Positions 49,773 through 57,850 of a stretch of 64,000 nucleotides of DNA are shown one piece after another. The notes beneath the pieces were generated by a model, which did no database searches, was not told the origin of the DNA, and was given only the letters and a program-made list of their open reading frames with translations. Position 1 is the first letter of the stretch; the number at the start of each line of letters is the position of its first letter. The DNA comes from RYN-230 sp963782185 (GTDB lineage: Bacteria > Actinomycetota > Actinomycetes > Streptosporangiales > Streptosporangiaceae). The DNA lies in contig CAWAJB010000013.1 in assembly GCA_963782185.1 (NCBI GenBank), positions 391,413 through 455,412 on the forward strand, read 5' to 3'. The position numbers were made by a program, and so were the translations under genes.

Positions 49773-50549
49773 GTGATCTTGATAGCCGTCGTGGCCGGCC
49801 TGCTGATCGGGGCCAGCCTCGGCGCGCTCGGCGGCGGCGGGTCCATCCTGACCGTTCCCGCCCTGGTCTACCTGCTGGGCCTGAGCCCGCACCGGGCCAC
49901 CACCGCCTCACTCATGGTCGTCGGCGCGGCCGCCGCCGTCGGAGCGGTCACGCATGCCCGGTGCGGGCGGGTCCGGCTCAAGACCGGCGCGATGTTCGGG
50001 GTGCTCGGCATCGCCGGCTCCTACGCCGGGTCGCTCGCCAGCGCCGCGGTCCCGGCCAACGTGCTGCTAGCCGGGTTCGGCGTGCTCATGCTCACGGTGG
50101 CAGCGGTCATGGTCCTGCGCCGCCGCCACGGCCGGACTCAGCCCGGCCACGCCGCGGCCAGCACCGGGGCGCGGCACACGATCACGGTCGCTGCCGCGGC
50201 CACGGGCGTCGGGCTGATCACCGGGTTCTTCGGGGTGGGCGGCGGGTTCGTGGTGGTGCCCGCGCTGGTCCTGGTGCTCGGCTTCGACATGGCCACAGCC
50301 GCCGGGACGTCCCTGGTGGTGATCGCGGTGAACAGCGCGGCCGCGCTCGCCGCCCGGGCCGGTCACGGCAGCCTCACCCTGGACTGGGCGCTGATAGGGG
50401 CGTTCGCCGCCGGCGCGGTGATCGGCGCGCTGGCCGGCGGCAGCCTGGCCGGGCGGGCCAGCCCGCAGCGGCTGAGCGCCGCGTTCACCGTGCTGGTGAT
50501 TCTCGTGGCCGGGTACACGCTCGCCCGCAGCCTTCCCGGCCTGGCATGA
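49773..50549 (+). CDS. TauE/SafE-family membrane exporter
   Basis: 258 residues from a GTG five bases after the rhodanese stop. About eight helices; the repeat halves begin SLGALGGGGSILTVPALVYL and GLITGFFGVGGGFVVVPALV, the G-x-GGG-x-hh-x-VP motif of TauE/SafE. Members export sulfite or sulfonates. Following persulfide dioxygenase and rhodanese, sulfite or another sulfur anion is the likely cargo. Confidence 0.92.
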   Translation: MILIAVVAGLLIGASLGALGGGGSILTVPALVYLLGLSPHRATTASLMVVGAAAAVGAVTHARCGRVRLKTGAMFGVLGIAGSYAGSLASAAVPANVLLAGFGVLMLTVAAVMVLRRRHGRTQPGHAAASTGARHTITVAAAATGVGLITGFFGVGGGFVVVPALVLVLGFDMATAAGTSLVVIAVNSAAALAARAGHGSLTLDWALIGAFAAGAVIGALAGGSLAGRASPQRLSAAFTVLVILVAGYTLARSLPGLA

Positions 50550-50558
50550 CCCCTTCCC

Positions 50559-50574
50559 ATACCCCCGAGGGTAT
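50559..50574. promoter_or_regulatory. CsoR/CstR-type palindrome before the repressor gene
   Basis: ATACCCCCGAGGGTAT with TATAAT overlapping its right end (GGGTATAATCTGG), a convincing -10 element. Repressor binding here would give autoregulation of the CsoR-family gene 30 bases downstream. Confidence 0.75.
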
Positions 50575-50604
50575 AATCTGGACTGGATCACACAGGAGAG
50601 GCTG

Positions 50605-50871
50605 ATGAAGATCGACGACGACGCCCAGGGCCAGGTGCTCAACCGGCTACGCCGCGCCCAGGGCCAGCTGGCCGGGGTCATTTCCATGATCGAGTCCGGG
50701 AGGGACTGCACCGAGGTGGTCACCCAGCTCGCGGCGGTGTCACGGGCCCTGGACCGGGCCGGGTTCAAGATCGTGGCCAGCGGCATGCGGCAGTGCCTCG
50801 CCGCCGGAGAAGGCGGGGAATCGCCGATGACCGAGGAGCAGATGGAGAAGATGTTCCTCACCCTGTCCTGA
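50605..50871 (+). CDS. CsoR/CstR-family repressor lacking the copper-ligand histidine
   Basis: 88 residues, all-helical DUF156 family: VLNRLRRAQGQLAGVISMIE, GRDCTEVVTQLAAVSRALDR, AGFKIVASGMRQCLAAGEGG. The two cysteines match the conserved X and Z positions. The Y-position histidine of copper-sensing CsoR (H-x3-C) is glycine here (G-MRQ-C), which matches the two-cysteine persulfide-sensing CstR pattern. Embedded in a sulfur operon and next to a copper operon, it probably binds the repeated palindromes of this window. Which signal it senses is inferred. Confidence 0.93.
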   Translation: MKIDDDAQGQVLNRLRRAQGQLAGVISMIESGRDCTEVVTQLAAVSRALDRAGFKIVASGMRQCLAAGEGGESPMTEEQMEKMFLTLS

Positions 50872-50905
50872 CGAGACACGGCGCGAAACAGACACGGGGA
50901 GAGAC

Positions 50906-51310
50906 ATGAGTTACGGCATCCGTATAAGCATGCAGGTCCCGTTCGCCGGGGCCGTGGCCCGCGTGCGCGAGGCGCTCAAGGCCCAGGGCTTCGGCGTGCT
51001 GACCGAGATTGATATGCGGGCCACGCTGCGCGACAGGCTCGGCCAGGAGATGGAGGACTACCTGATCCTGGGTGCCTGCAACCCGCCCCTGGCCCACCAG
51101 GCCCTCGGCGTCGACTCCTCGATCGGCCTGCTGCTGCCCTGCAACGTGGTGGTGCGCGCCGGCGCGGGCCAGACCATCGTCGAGGCGCTCGACCCGCAGA
51201 CGATGGTGACCATCACCGGACAGCCCGCTCTCCAGCCGGTCGCCGACGAGGCCGCAGCCAGGCTCAGGACAGCACTGGAATCCCTGCGCGAGAGCCGCGG
51301 AACACGCTGA
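50906..51310 (+). CDS. DUF302 protein
   Basis: 134 residues. MSYGIRISMQVPFAGAVARV then REALKAQGFGVLTEIDMRAT, LGACNPPLAHQALGVDSSIG, LLLPCNVVVRAGAG and DPQTMVTITGQPAL are the signature strings of DUF302, a small alpha/beta cytosolic protein commonly linked with sulfur oxidation and rhodanese genes. The conserved Cys in GACNPPLA and LPCNVVV are present. GGAGAG precedes the ATG. Confidence 0.92.
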   Translation: MSYGIRISMQVPFAGAVARVREALKAQGFGVLTEIDMRATLRDRLGQEMEDYLILGACNPPLAHQALGVDSSIGLLLPCNVVVRAGAGQTIVEALDPQTMVTITGQPALQPVADEAAARLRTALESLRESRGTR

Positions 51311-51358
51311 GGGCGAGGTGCCCGATGACCCGCGGCGGCACGGCCGGCTCACCATTTG

Positions 51359-51374
51359 ATACCCCCGGGGGTAA
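51359..51374. promoter_or_regulatory. CsoR/CstR-type palindrome before copZ (distal)
   Basis: ATACCCCCGGGGGTAA, nearly perfect arms, about 95 bases upstream of the copper-chaperone ATG. Confidence 0.65.
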
Positions 51375-51409
51375 TGACGTATGTCCTCCCGCGTGAGGGC
51401 TGATGTCCC

Positions 51410-51423
51410 TACCCCCACGGGTA
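51410..51423. promoter_or_regulatory. CsoR/CstR-type palindrome before copZ (proximal)
   Basis: TACCCCCACGGGTA, a second, slightly shorter site centred 50 bases downstream of the distal one (about five helical turns), so two repressor tetramers could bind the same face. Confidence 0.6.
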
Positions 51424-51467
51424 AGCGGGGCGCAGGGTTTAGATCGCGAGCGGGACAGAGGAGCGGC

Positions 51468-51695
51468 ATGGCAGCGACGATGACGTACCACGTGACCGGG
51501 ATGACCTGCCACCACTGCGCTGGCGCGGTGACCGGCGAGCTCGCCGCCCTGGGCGGTGTGTCGTCGGTGGTGGTGGTGGACCTGGCCCCGGGCGGGGAGT
51601 CCCTGGTGACGGTAGTCAGCAGCGCACCGCTGGCCGAGCAGGCGGTTGCCGCCGCCCTGGCTGAGGCCGGGAACTACCCTCTCGCAGCGCAGTAA
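51468..51695 (+). CDS. copZ: Copper chaperone, HMA domain
   Basis: 75 residues from an ATG after GGAG. TYHVTGMTCHHCAGAVTGEL has the G-M-T-C-x2-C copper site and GGVSSVVVVDLAPGGESLV the following strands. It delivers Cu(I) to CopA-type ATPases. The gene directly downstream is a broken copA; an intact copA lies at 57850. Confidence 0.92.
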   Translation: MAATMTYHVTGMTCHHCAGAVTGELAALGGVSSVVVVDLAPGGESLVTVVSSAPLAEQAVAAALAEAGNYPLAAQ

Positions 51696-51753
51696 CCGGG
51701 CCGGGCCTGCCGCCGCAAAACGCGGCCGGCACGCAGGAAGGAGCAGGAAGCCG

Positions 51754-52638
51754 ATGGGCACGGTCGCCAGTGACCAGGCAGTTGCCACCCCGGGTGGTCC
51801 CGGGCGCAGCGTGGAGCTGTCGATCGGCGGGATGACGTGCGCGTCGTGTGCGGCGCGGGTGGAGAAGAAGCTCAACAAGCTGGACGGGGTCACCGCGACC
51901 GTCAACTTCGCCACCGAGACCGCGCGGGTCAGCTTCCCGGCTGCGGTCAGCCCAGACGATCTGGTCCTGACCGTGGAACAGGCCGGGTACACCGCCTCGC
52001 TGCCACCTCCCGCAGAGCCCGGGATCGCCGGGCCGGAAGCGGCACCACCGGACGATGCCCGGGGCGAGCAGGCCGCGCTCCGGCAGCGGCTGCTGGTATC
52101 GCCCTCAGCACGCTCATCGGGTGGCTGGCCGCCGGGCAGCCCGCGGGTGCGGCGTTCACGGCCGCGGTCGCGGTACTGATCATCGCCTGCCCGTGCGCGA
52201 TGGGGCTGGCCACGCCAACCGCCCTGCTGGTAGGTACCGGCCGGGGCGCCCAGCTCGGCATCCTGATCAAGGGACCAGAGGTCCTGGAGTCCACCCGCAC
52301 CATCGACACGGTGGTACTGGATAAGACCGGCACCGTCACGACCGGGCGGATGACCCTGGCCGGCGTGGCCGCCGCACCCGGCGAGGACCCGGCCCAGGTG
52401 CTCCGCCTGGCCGGGGCGGTGGAAGACGCCTCCGGGCACCCGATCGCCGCAGCCATCACCGCCGCCGCCCGCGACCAGCCCGGCACCAGCCTGCCCGGCG
52501 TTGAGGATTTCACCAGCCACCTTCCTCAACCCGCTGATCGCCGCCGCCGCCATGGCGTTCAGCTCAGTGTTCGTCGTATCCAACAGCCTGCGGCTGCGCC
52601 GCTTCCGCCCCGGCGCTCTCCCACCCGGGCTCACCTGA
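51754..52638 (+). pseudogene. copA: CopA-type P-ATPase gutted by two deletions
   Basis: The start is intact: VELSIGGMTCASCAARVEKK and the HMA domain. After LRQRLLV (about 52100) the frame changes and jumps into the sixth-helix region IALSTLIGWLAAGQPAGAAF, IIACPCAMGLATPTALLVGT, then DTVVLDKTGTVTTGRMTLAG. At about 52515 a second jump lands in the last helices, TFLNPLIAAAAMAFSSVFVV then SNSLRLRRFRPG and the stop. The first four helices, the actuator domain, and most of the ATP-binding part are lost. Compare the intact 812-residue copy at 57850-60288. Confidence 0.88.
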
Positions 52639-52678
52639 GCAGTCTCGCTGCCCGGCGTCCAGAGGTAGTCTCCCCCGC

Positions 52679-53056
52679 TCAACCAGCGGCCAGATGCCCG
52701 TCTGGCTGGCCGGCCTGCTGGACGTAGAACTCCTGGAATGCGGCGAACGCCCGTGCCCCGTAGACCGTGGCGGGGCCGCCGTTCATCAGGAACGTGACGC
52801 CGATCGCCTCGGCGGCTTCCTGCGGGCTCGCCCCGTGCAGCACCGCCGCATGCGCGTGCGCGGCAATGCATCCGTCACATTCCTTGCTGACCGCGATCGC
52901 CAGGGCGATGAGTTCCTTCGTCCTGGCATCCAGCGCACCGGGCGCCAGGGCAGAATCATGAAGCTGCTTATAGCCCGCGAAGACCTGCGGGATCGCATGC
53001 CGCAGCTCGCGTGTGGGCACTCGCAACTCCTCGCGGACCACCTTCCCGTAACTCAT
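52679..53056 (-). CDS. AhpD/carboxymuconolactone decarboxylase-like peroxidase
   Basis: 125 residues. IPQVFAGYKQLHDSALAPGA, LDARTKELIALAIAVSKECD, GCIAAHAHAAVLHGASPQEA, AEAIGVTFLMNGGPATVYGA. The ECDGCIAAH motif (C-x2-C plus His) is the AhpD catalytic set, which reduces peroxides or disulfides. It faces the broken copA convergently and may serve redox defence in the metal/sulfur island. Confidence 0.92.
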   Translation of the reverse strand: MSYGKVVREELRVPTRELRHAIPQVFAGYKQLHDSALAPGALDARTKELIALAIAVSKECDGCIAAHAHAAVLHGASPQEAAEAIGVTFLMNGGPATVYGARAFAAFQEFYVQQAGQPDGHLAAG

Positions 53057-53214
53057 CAGCCGCTCCTCCCAGCCGTCAGGTCACACCACTGCGCAGTGTG
53101 CGCCGGCGCGGCACCCCGCCGCCACGGCCATAAGTCCTCACCCCGCCAGTTCCGGTGCCTCTGCTCCCTCTTTCAGGATGCTGGCGACGGACGCCGGCTC
53201 GGCTGCCGGGACGG

Positions 53215-53403
53215 GACGTGGCCCCGAAACTAGTCTCGGCCAACGGCTCCGATCGGGCATGGCTGCACACGGACGAATGGACCGAAGGACGCCGCTACCT
53301 CGGCCTCGACATCCTCGCCCGCTCCCGCATCACCGTGGCCCCGGCCAGCACCAGCACGGAGGTGACCACCCCAGCCAGCGGCCTCCAGGCGCTCAGCGCC
53401 TAA
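53215..53403 (+). mobile_element. C-terminal scrap of an IS256-type transposase
   Basis: The frame ends DRAWLHTDEWTEGRRYLGLD then ILARSRITV. The string DEW-x-E/V-x-RRY-x-x-L is the usual C-terminal signature of IS256-family transposases. The rest of the gene is absent. No terminal repeats were recognised. Confidence 0.5.
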
Positions 53404-53424
53404 CTCACAGCAAAGGATCACGCG

Positions 53425-54303
53425 CTAACCGCGAAACACCACGTCCCCGGACTTGACCTCCAGCGGTGGCGTCCCGTCCGGTGGTGTAAGTAACCGGCTC
53501 TGACGGCGTGCCTGAGCACGCAGGTGGGGCCACCGTGTCACGGTCGGCGAGACCACGCCAATGGTGCTCGCGAAAGGACAGCACACGATGGCCCTGGACC
53601 AGTCTGCACTGCTGGAAGTCCTGGTGTGAGTGCCGAAAACCTGTGTCACCTGGGCGGTCCATGCGCCGTCCGGGCGGGCGGTCACGCCCAGGATGTGCAC
53701 GTGCCGGGTCGCCACCTCGATCACGAACAGCACGTAGAGGCGCTTGAGGAAGATCGTGGCTACGGTGAAGAAGTCGCAGGCCAGTAGCCCGTGTGCCTGA
53801 GTGCGCAGGAACGCCCGCCAGGAGGTGTCCACGTGCCGCGGGGCTGGTCTGCACCGGCGGGCGCGCAAGATCCTCCGGACCGTCGCGTCGCTGACCTGAT
53901 ATCCGAGCAGGGTCAGCTCGCCGTGTACCCTGCGGTACCCCCAGGCTGGGTTCTCGCGCGCCAGCCGCAGCACCAGGTTGCGGATCTCCTGGCTGGTCGC
54001 AGGCCGGCCTGGCTGGCTCGGATACGTCCAGTTGCGTGTGGTCAGGCGGCGGTGCCAGGCCAGTAGCGTGCCCGGCGTGACGAGCCGGTGGGCGCGCAGC
54101 GCGGCTGGCAGGAGCCGGGCCAGCGCTGCCAGGACCGCGCGGTCGGCCCAGTCTGGCCTGGGCCGGGCGACCTGACGGCGCAGGACCGTGACTTCATGTC
54201 GGAGAACCAGGATCTCGGCGTTCTTGGACGCCTGGCTGCGGCCTAGCAGCAGCAGCCAGCCGAAGACCCGGATCATGATCAGATACAGGAGACGAAGAGA
54301 CAC
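53425..54303 (-). mobile_element. Integrase-core transposase with damaged 3' half
   Basis: A 292-residue frame. The N-terminal part is good: KNAEILVLRHEVTVLRRQVA, TLLAWHRRLTTRNWTYPSQP, LARENPAWGYRRVHGELTLL, then the first catalytic aspartate region LLACDFFTVATIFLKRLYVL and GVTARPDGAWTAQV. Beyond residue 225 it no longer matches (VFGTHTRTSSSADWSRAIV), and the remaining catalytic D and E are gone in this frame. So the element is dead or chimeric. It is related to the relic at 9801. Confidence 0.8.
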
Positions 54304-54389
54304 AAACCGCGATCCTGCCCCAACATTGTCACCTGGCCAAACCGCAGGTCACAGTCCTCGCGTCGAGTTCTGAAGCGGTACAGGGTGGC

Positions 54390-54568
54390 GGTGGCCGCGC
54401 CGGGCGCCAGCCGACTGGTACCCGCTGTTCCCCAACCCCGTCGTCGCCGAATCACTCCTGGACCGGCTCATCAACACCAGCCACCAGGTTTTCATGAACG
54501 GGCCCAGCTACCGCCCCAGCAAACGGCCTGGGCGCTTCATCCCGACCCAGACCACGAGCGGCAGTTAA
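54390..54568 (+). mobile_element. IstB (IS21 helper ATPase) C-terminal scrap
   Basis: One frame reads DWYPLFPNPVVAESLLDRLI, NTSHQVFMNGPSYRPSKRPG and stops at 54568. The W-x-x-x-F-x-x-P-x-x-A-x-x-LDRL ... G-x-SYR pattern is the IstB C terminus. It is followed by direct repeats typical of IS21 ends. Confidence 0.6.
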
Positions 54569-54587
54569 AATCAGAACACGGCCAGGA

Positions 54588-54631
54588 CCTGGGGAATTAC
54601 CTGAGCACAACCCCTGGGGAATTAGCTGAGC
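54588..54631 (+). repeat. Two 19-base direct repeats, probable IS21 end
   Basis: CCTGGGGAATTACCTGAGC (54588-54606) and CCTGGGGAATTAGCTGAGC (54613-54631) differ by one base and are 25 bases apart. IS21-family ends often carry such tandem sites for the transposase. Confidence 0.65.
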
Positions 54632-54857
54632 GCCCACAGTTTGAATTGGCAGGGTCTGTGTCTGGGTGATCACAGTCGGCGTGCCTGCGCGACCCTGGAC
54701 GGCCTAGAGCGAGACGCGGGCAATGGGAGGCCACGACGTCCTCGTCGTTGCTCATCGGGCTGTCTCCATCTCCCCGTTGACCTCGGCCAGGGTAGCGGGG
54801 CAGGAGGTTGCCGACGGAGGTGCACGCCGGGTGTCTGGGCTGTGTTTTCCTGCCCAC

Positions 54858-56012
54858 TCAGCCTGATGAGCCGAATTGGACGGGAACCGTGATGACCTGG
54901 GCGCTGGCCCAGGCTCGGGCGCCGGGGGCGGCCTGCGAGATGGTGAGCTGGGTGCCGTGGACGGCCAGGGCGTTCCATCCGCCTGTTGTGCTGGGTGCGA
55001 GCGTGGCGGTGTTTGGGGGCAGTACCGGCAGTTGCCGCCAGGAGTCCGTGAAGCTGGTGATGACGGCTGCCCGTCGGTGGGTCAAGGTGATCGCGAGGCT
55101 GCTGGATGGCCCGGACGATGCCGATGTCAAGGTGGCGCCGTTCAGCGGCAGCGGCGGCGACAGTGTCCAGTGCGCGCCGCCGTCAGCAGACCAGCCTGCC
55201 AGGAGGCGTTCCGCCGGCCCGGTTCCTGCGGCGAGCAAAGCCGTGGCGGTGTGGCCGGTGGTGGTGAGCCGCAGGACGGTGATGGCCTGGTGGGCATAGG
55301 CGGCGGGTATCGCGGGGCCGGTGAGCTGCCACGTCCGGCCGGTCTGGGAGAAGATCCCGGCGGTCCCGGGACGGCTGCAGCCCGCGCCCAGCAATGGGTG
55401 CCCGGATGAGGTGAACGCGGCCGCGGTGAGGCTGTCCAGGCGGCACCGGGTTCCTGCCGGGGATGCGGCGAGCGCCCGGCGGGTGACCAGCGGGGTCCAG
55501 CGTGTGCCGCCAGGGCTGGAGATATCGGTGGTGCCGTCGGTGAGCAGGGCCAGCACGCGTCCGTTGGCAGGGTCAGCGGCCAGGGCCCCGGGGATGTCGG
55601 CCAGCCCGGCATCGAGCGGGCCGGGTGACCAGTCTTTACCATTGTTCTTACTGATGGCGAGCGGGGAGTAGGCCAGATACCGGCTGGGCCGGAAGCCAGC
55701 CAGCACCGACCCCGCTGACAGGCTCGTGAGGAGCAGGCCGCCGTTGCTGGCCACTCCGGGCGGGGTCGCCAGGCGCCAGGTGCTGGTTCCGGCGGGGCGG
55801 ACGAACAGCTGCCAGAAGTTGTTGTGGCTGGCCGCCGAACCGCCCATCACCGCGACTGCCCACGTCCCAGACGAGGTGGTCACCGAGGTGGCCAGGGACA
55901 GCGGTGCGGCTGGGCTGGCCGGGGCGCCGGTCTGGCTGGCCGCGCTGCCGCACCCGGCCGCCAGCAGTGTCGCGGCCAGCAGCAGGGAGGCCAGCAGAGC
56001 ACGGCGGTTCAT
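54858..56012 (-). CDS. Secreted lipoprotein, probable beta-propeller/BNR-like
   Basis: 384 residues. MNRRALLASLLLAATLLAAG then CGS is a lipoprotein signal. The mature protein has repeated blocks with ISKNNGKDWSPGPLD, ISSPGGTRWTPLV, FSQTGRTWQLTG and WSADGGAHWTLSP: the S-x-D/N-x-G-x-x-W pattern of BNR/Asp-box repeats in sialidase-like propellers. No catalytic set was recognised. Its ATG overlaps the stop of the SCO1-fusion gene, so it is coupled to copper functions; a role in the envelope is inferred. Confidence 0.75.
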   Translation of the reverse strand: MNRRALLASLLLAATLLAAGCGSAASQTGAPASPAAPLSLATSVTTSSGTWAVAVMGGSAASHNNFWQLFVRPAGTSTWRLATPPGVASNGGLLLTSLSAGSVLAGFRPSRYLAYSPLAISKNNGKDWSPGPLDAGLADIPGALAADPANGRVLALLTDGTTDISSPGGTRWTPLVTRRALAASPAGTRCRLDSLTAAAFTSSGHPLLGAGCSRPGTAGIFSQTGRTWQLTGPAIPAAYAHQAITVLRLTTTGHTATALLAAGTGPAERLLAGWSADGGAHWTLSPPLPLNGATLTSASSGPSSSLAITLTHRRAAVITSFTDSWRQLPVLPPNTATLAPSTTGGWNALAVHGTQLTISQAAPGARAWASAQVITVPVQFGSSG

Positions 56013-57850
56013 GAGGACCTCAGCGCGTTCCGGGCGGCGCCTGCGAGCAGGACAGCGAACGAGGATTTGGTGGCGGTGGTGCCGGGCCCGGGGTCGGTGT
56101 TCAGTTCGGCGCGGACCCGCCCGGCCTGGTCGATGACGTAGGCGATGTCGGGGTGGCCGATCATCGAGCCAGCGGGCAGGATCTGCGCGGCGATGTCGTA
56201 GTCCTTCCACACCTGCTGGAGCTGCGGCACGCTGCCGGTCAGGTACAGCCAGTTGGGTACCTGGGTCAGGTGTTCCTGGCGGTCGAACGCCTGGGTGTAG
56301 GCGACCTGGTGGTAGACGGGGTTGGCGACGACCGCGACCAGTGCCACCTTCCGGTCGCTGGCGCCCAGGAGCTGGCCTGCGGCGCGGAATTCCTGGGCGA
56401 TCAGCGGGCAGTCAGTGGTGCACACCGGGTCCAGGAAGGTGAGCAGGACCACCTTGCCGCGCAGGCTGGCCAGGCTCACCGTCCGGCCGTGCTGGTCGGT
56501 GAGCCGGAACGCCTTGGCCGGGAAGTTCAGCGGCGCCGTCAACCCAGCGATGGCCTCGGCCAGGATCGGGTCGGCGTTCGGGCTGGCCTGGGCGGCGGCC
56601 ATCGGGGCGGCACCCAGGATGATCAGCCCGACCGCGCCGGCGACGGCGACCGACCGGATGCTCGCGGTGGCCACCGACCGGCGCACGGACGCCGGCCGGA
56701 TCCGCTCCCGCCACCCCGCCGTAGCCGACGGCGGAGTGAATGGTTCCGCCGCCGCCGGGGCGGGGGTGAGCGCGAGGTAGCCACTCACGGCGAGAAGGGC
56801 GAAGGGAAGCATGCTGTTCGGGTCGGTCCCCAGGCCCCCGAAGAACCCGAAGTCCTCGATGAGCACCCAGTCCGCCAGGCACAGCACCACGAAGGCGATG
56901 ACCGCCGGCCGGACCAGCCGCCGCTGCCCCGTGACGAAGGCCGCGCCGATCGCGGCGAGCGCCACCACGACAACCAGGTTGACGGCGAACCCGTGCGCCT
57001 CCTCGAAGGCGGTGAACGCGCCGACCCAGGCGGCCAGGAAACCCGGCTGCGGTGTCTGCGCCATATCGCCGGTCATGCCGGCCAGCGTCCCCGGCTGGTG
57101 AGGCGTGGTCCCTTGCCAGAACCCCCGTCCGGGCCATGCCTGCAGCACCGCCATGCCGACCAGGAACAGGCCAGTGCCGGCGAGGATCCCCCGGCCAAGC
57201 AAGCGGGCCTGCCAGGCACGTTCGGGCAGCGCGATCAGCCCCCCGGCCACCACGTAGATGAGGACGGCGCCGGGGGCGCCGAACAGCCAGGTCAGGCCAG
57301 GGGCGAAGATCCCGCCGAACGACTCGCCGAAGACCCACACCACCAGTCCCCAGCCGGCGCTGGCCAGCCCGGCGAGGCGGGACAGCGGGCCGTGGGCGGA
57401 GGCGAGCATCCAGATGCCGATGCCGACCTGGATCCACACCGCGGCCGCGCCGGCCTGCATCGGGTGATAGGACCAGGTGGTCCCGGCCCAGTTCACCACC
57501 TGCTGCACCCAGTGCGGTGAACTCGCTGCCGCAGGCTCGATGACCTGAGAGGGCAGGCCGATGGCCATCTTCGGCTGGGCCTGCAAGATCCCGTCGAAGA
57601 CCCACAGCAGCCCGAACCCGATCCGCAGCCACTGCCGCCAGGAAGGCCCGGCCGCAGCGGTGGCGGGCGTGCCCTCAGCCGTCGCCCCGCTAGCAGTGGC
57701 GGCGGGCAGCCAGGCCCGCACGGTGATCCAGCCGAACCCGAGCAGCGCGAAGATCAGCAGCGCGATGATTCCCTGATGGACCAGGGCGGTCTTGAACGCC
57801 GCGATCACGGTGGGATCATTGACGTTGATCCCCGAGTTCATGCCAGACAT
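56009..57850 (-). CDS. Multi-spanning membrane protein fused to a SCO1/SenC domain
   Basis: 613 residues. Roughly residues 1-400 form about ten membrane helices with GFGLLWVFDGILQAQPKMAI, NWAGTTWSYHPMQAGAAAVW and DWVLIEDFGFFGGLGTDPNS, resembling DoxX-like/uncharacterised actinobacterial membrane proteins. From about 440 comes a thioredoxin-like SCO domain: FPAKAFRLTDQHGRTVSLAS, TFLDPVCTTDCPLIAQEF (the C-x3-C copper site), and GHPDIAYVIDQAGRV with the third ligand histidine. SCO proteins insert copper into cytochrome oxidase. Operon order is copA, this gene, lipoprotein. A membrane carrier joined to SCO is unusual. Confidence 0.88.
   Translation of the reverse strand: MSGMNSGINVNDPTVIAAFKTALVHQGIIALLIFALLGFGWITVRAWLPAATASGATAEGTPATAAAGPSWRQWLRIGFGLLWVFDGILQAQPKMAIGLPSQVIEPAAASSPHWVQQVVNWAGTTWSYHPMQAGAAAVWIQVGIGIWMLASAHGPLSRLAGLASAGWGLVVWVFGESFGGIFAPGLTWLFGAPGAVLIYVVAGGLIALPERAWQARLLGRGILAGTGLFLVGMAVLQAWPGRGFWQGTTPHQPGTLAGMTGDMAQTPQPGFLAAWVGAFTAFEEAHGFAVNLVVVVALAAIGAAFVTGQRRLVRPAVIAFVVLCLADWVLIEDFGFFGGLGTDPNSMLPFALLAVSGYLALTPAPAAAEPFTPPSATAGWRERIRPASVRRSVATASIRSVAVAGAVGLIILGAAPMAAAQASPNADPILAEAIAGLTAPLNFPAKAFRLTDQHGRTVSLASLRGKVVLLTFLDPVCTTDCPLIAQEFRAAGQLLGASDRKVALVAVVANPVYHQVAYTQAFDRQEHLTQVPNWLYLTGSVPQLQQVWKDYDIAAQILPAGSMIGHPDIAYVIDQAGRVRAELNTDPGPGTTATKSSFAVLLAGAARNALRSS

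Noticed and set aside
56153..57520. 455-codon + frame
   Set aside because: Antisense to the SCO1 fusion gene; low-complexity His/Asp/Gly-rich translation.
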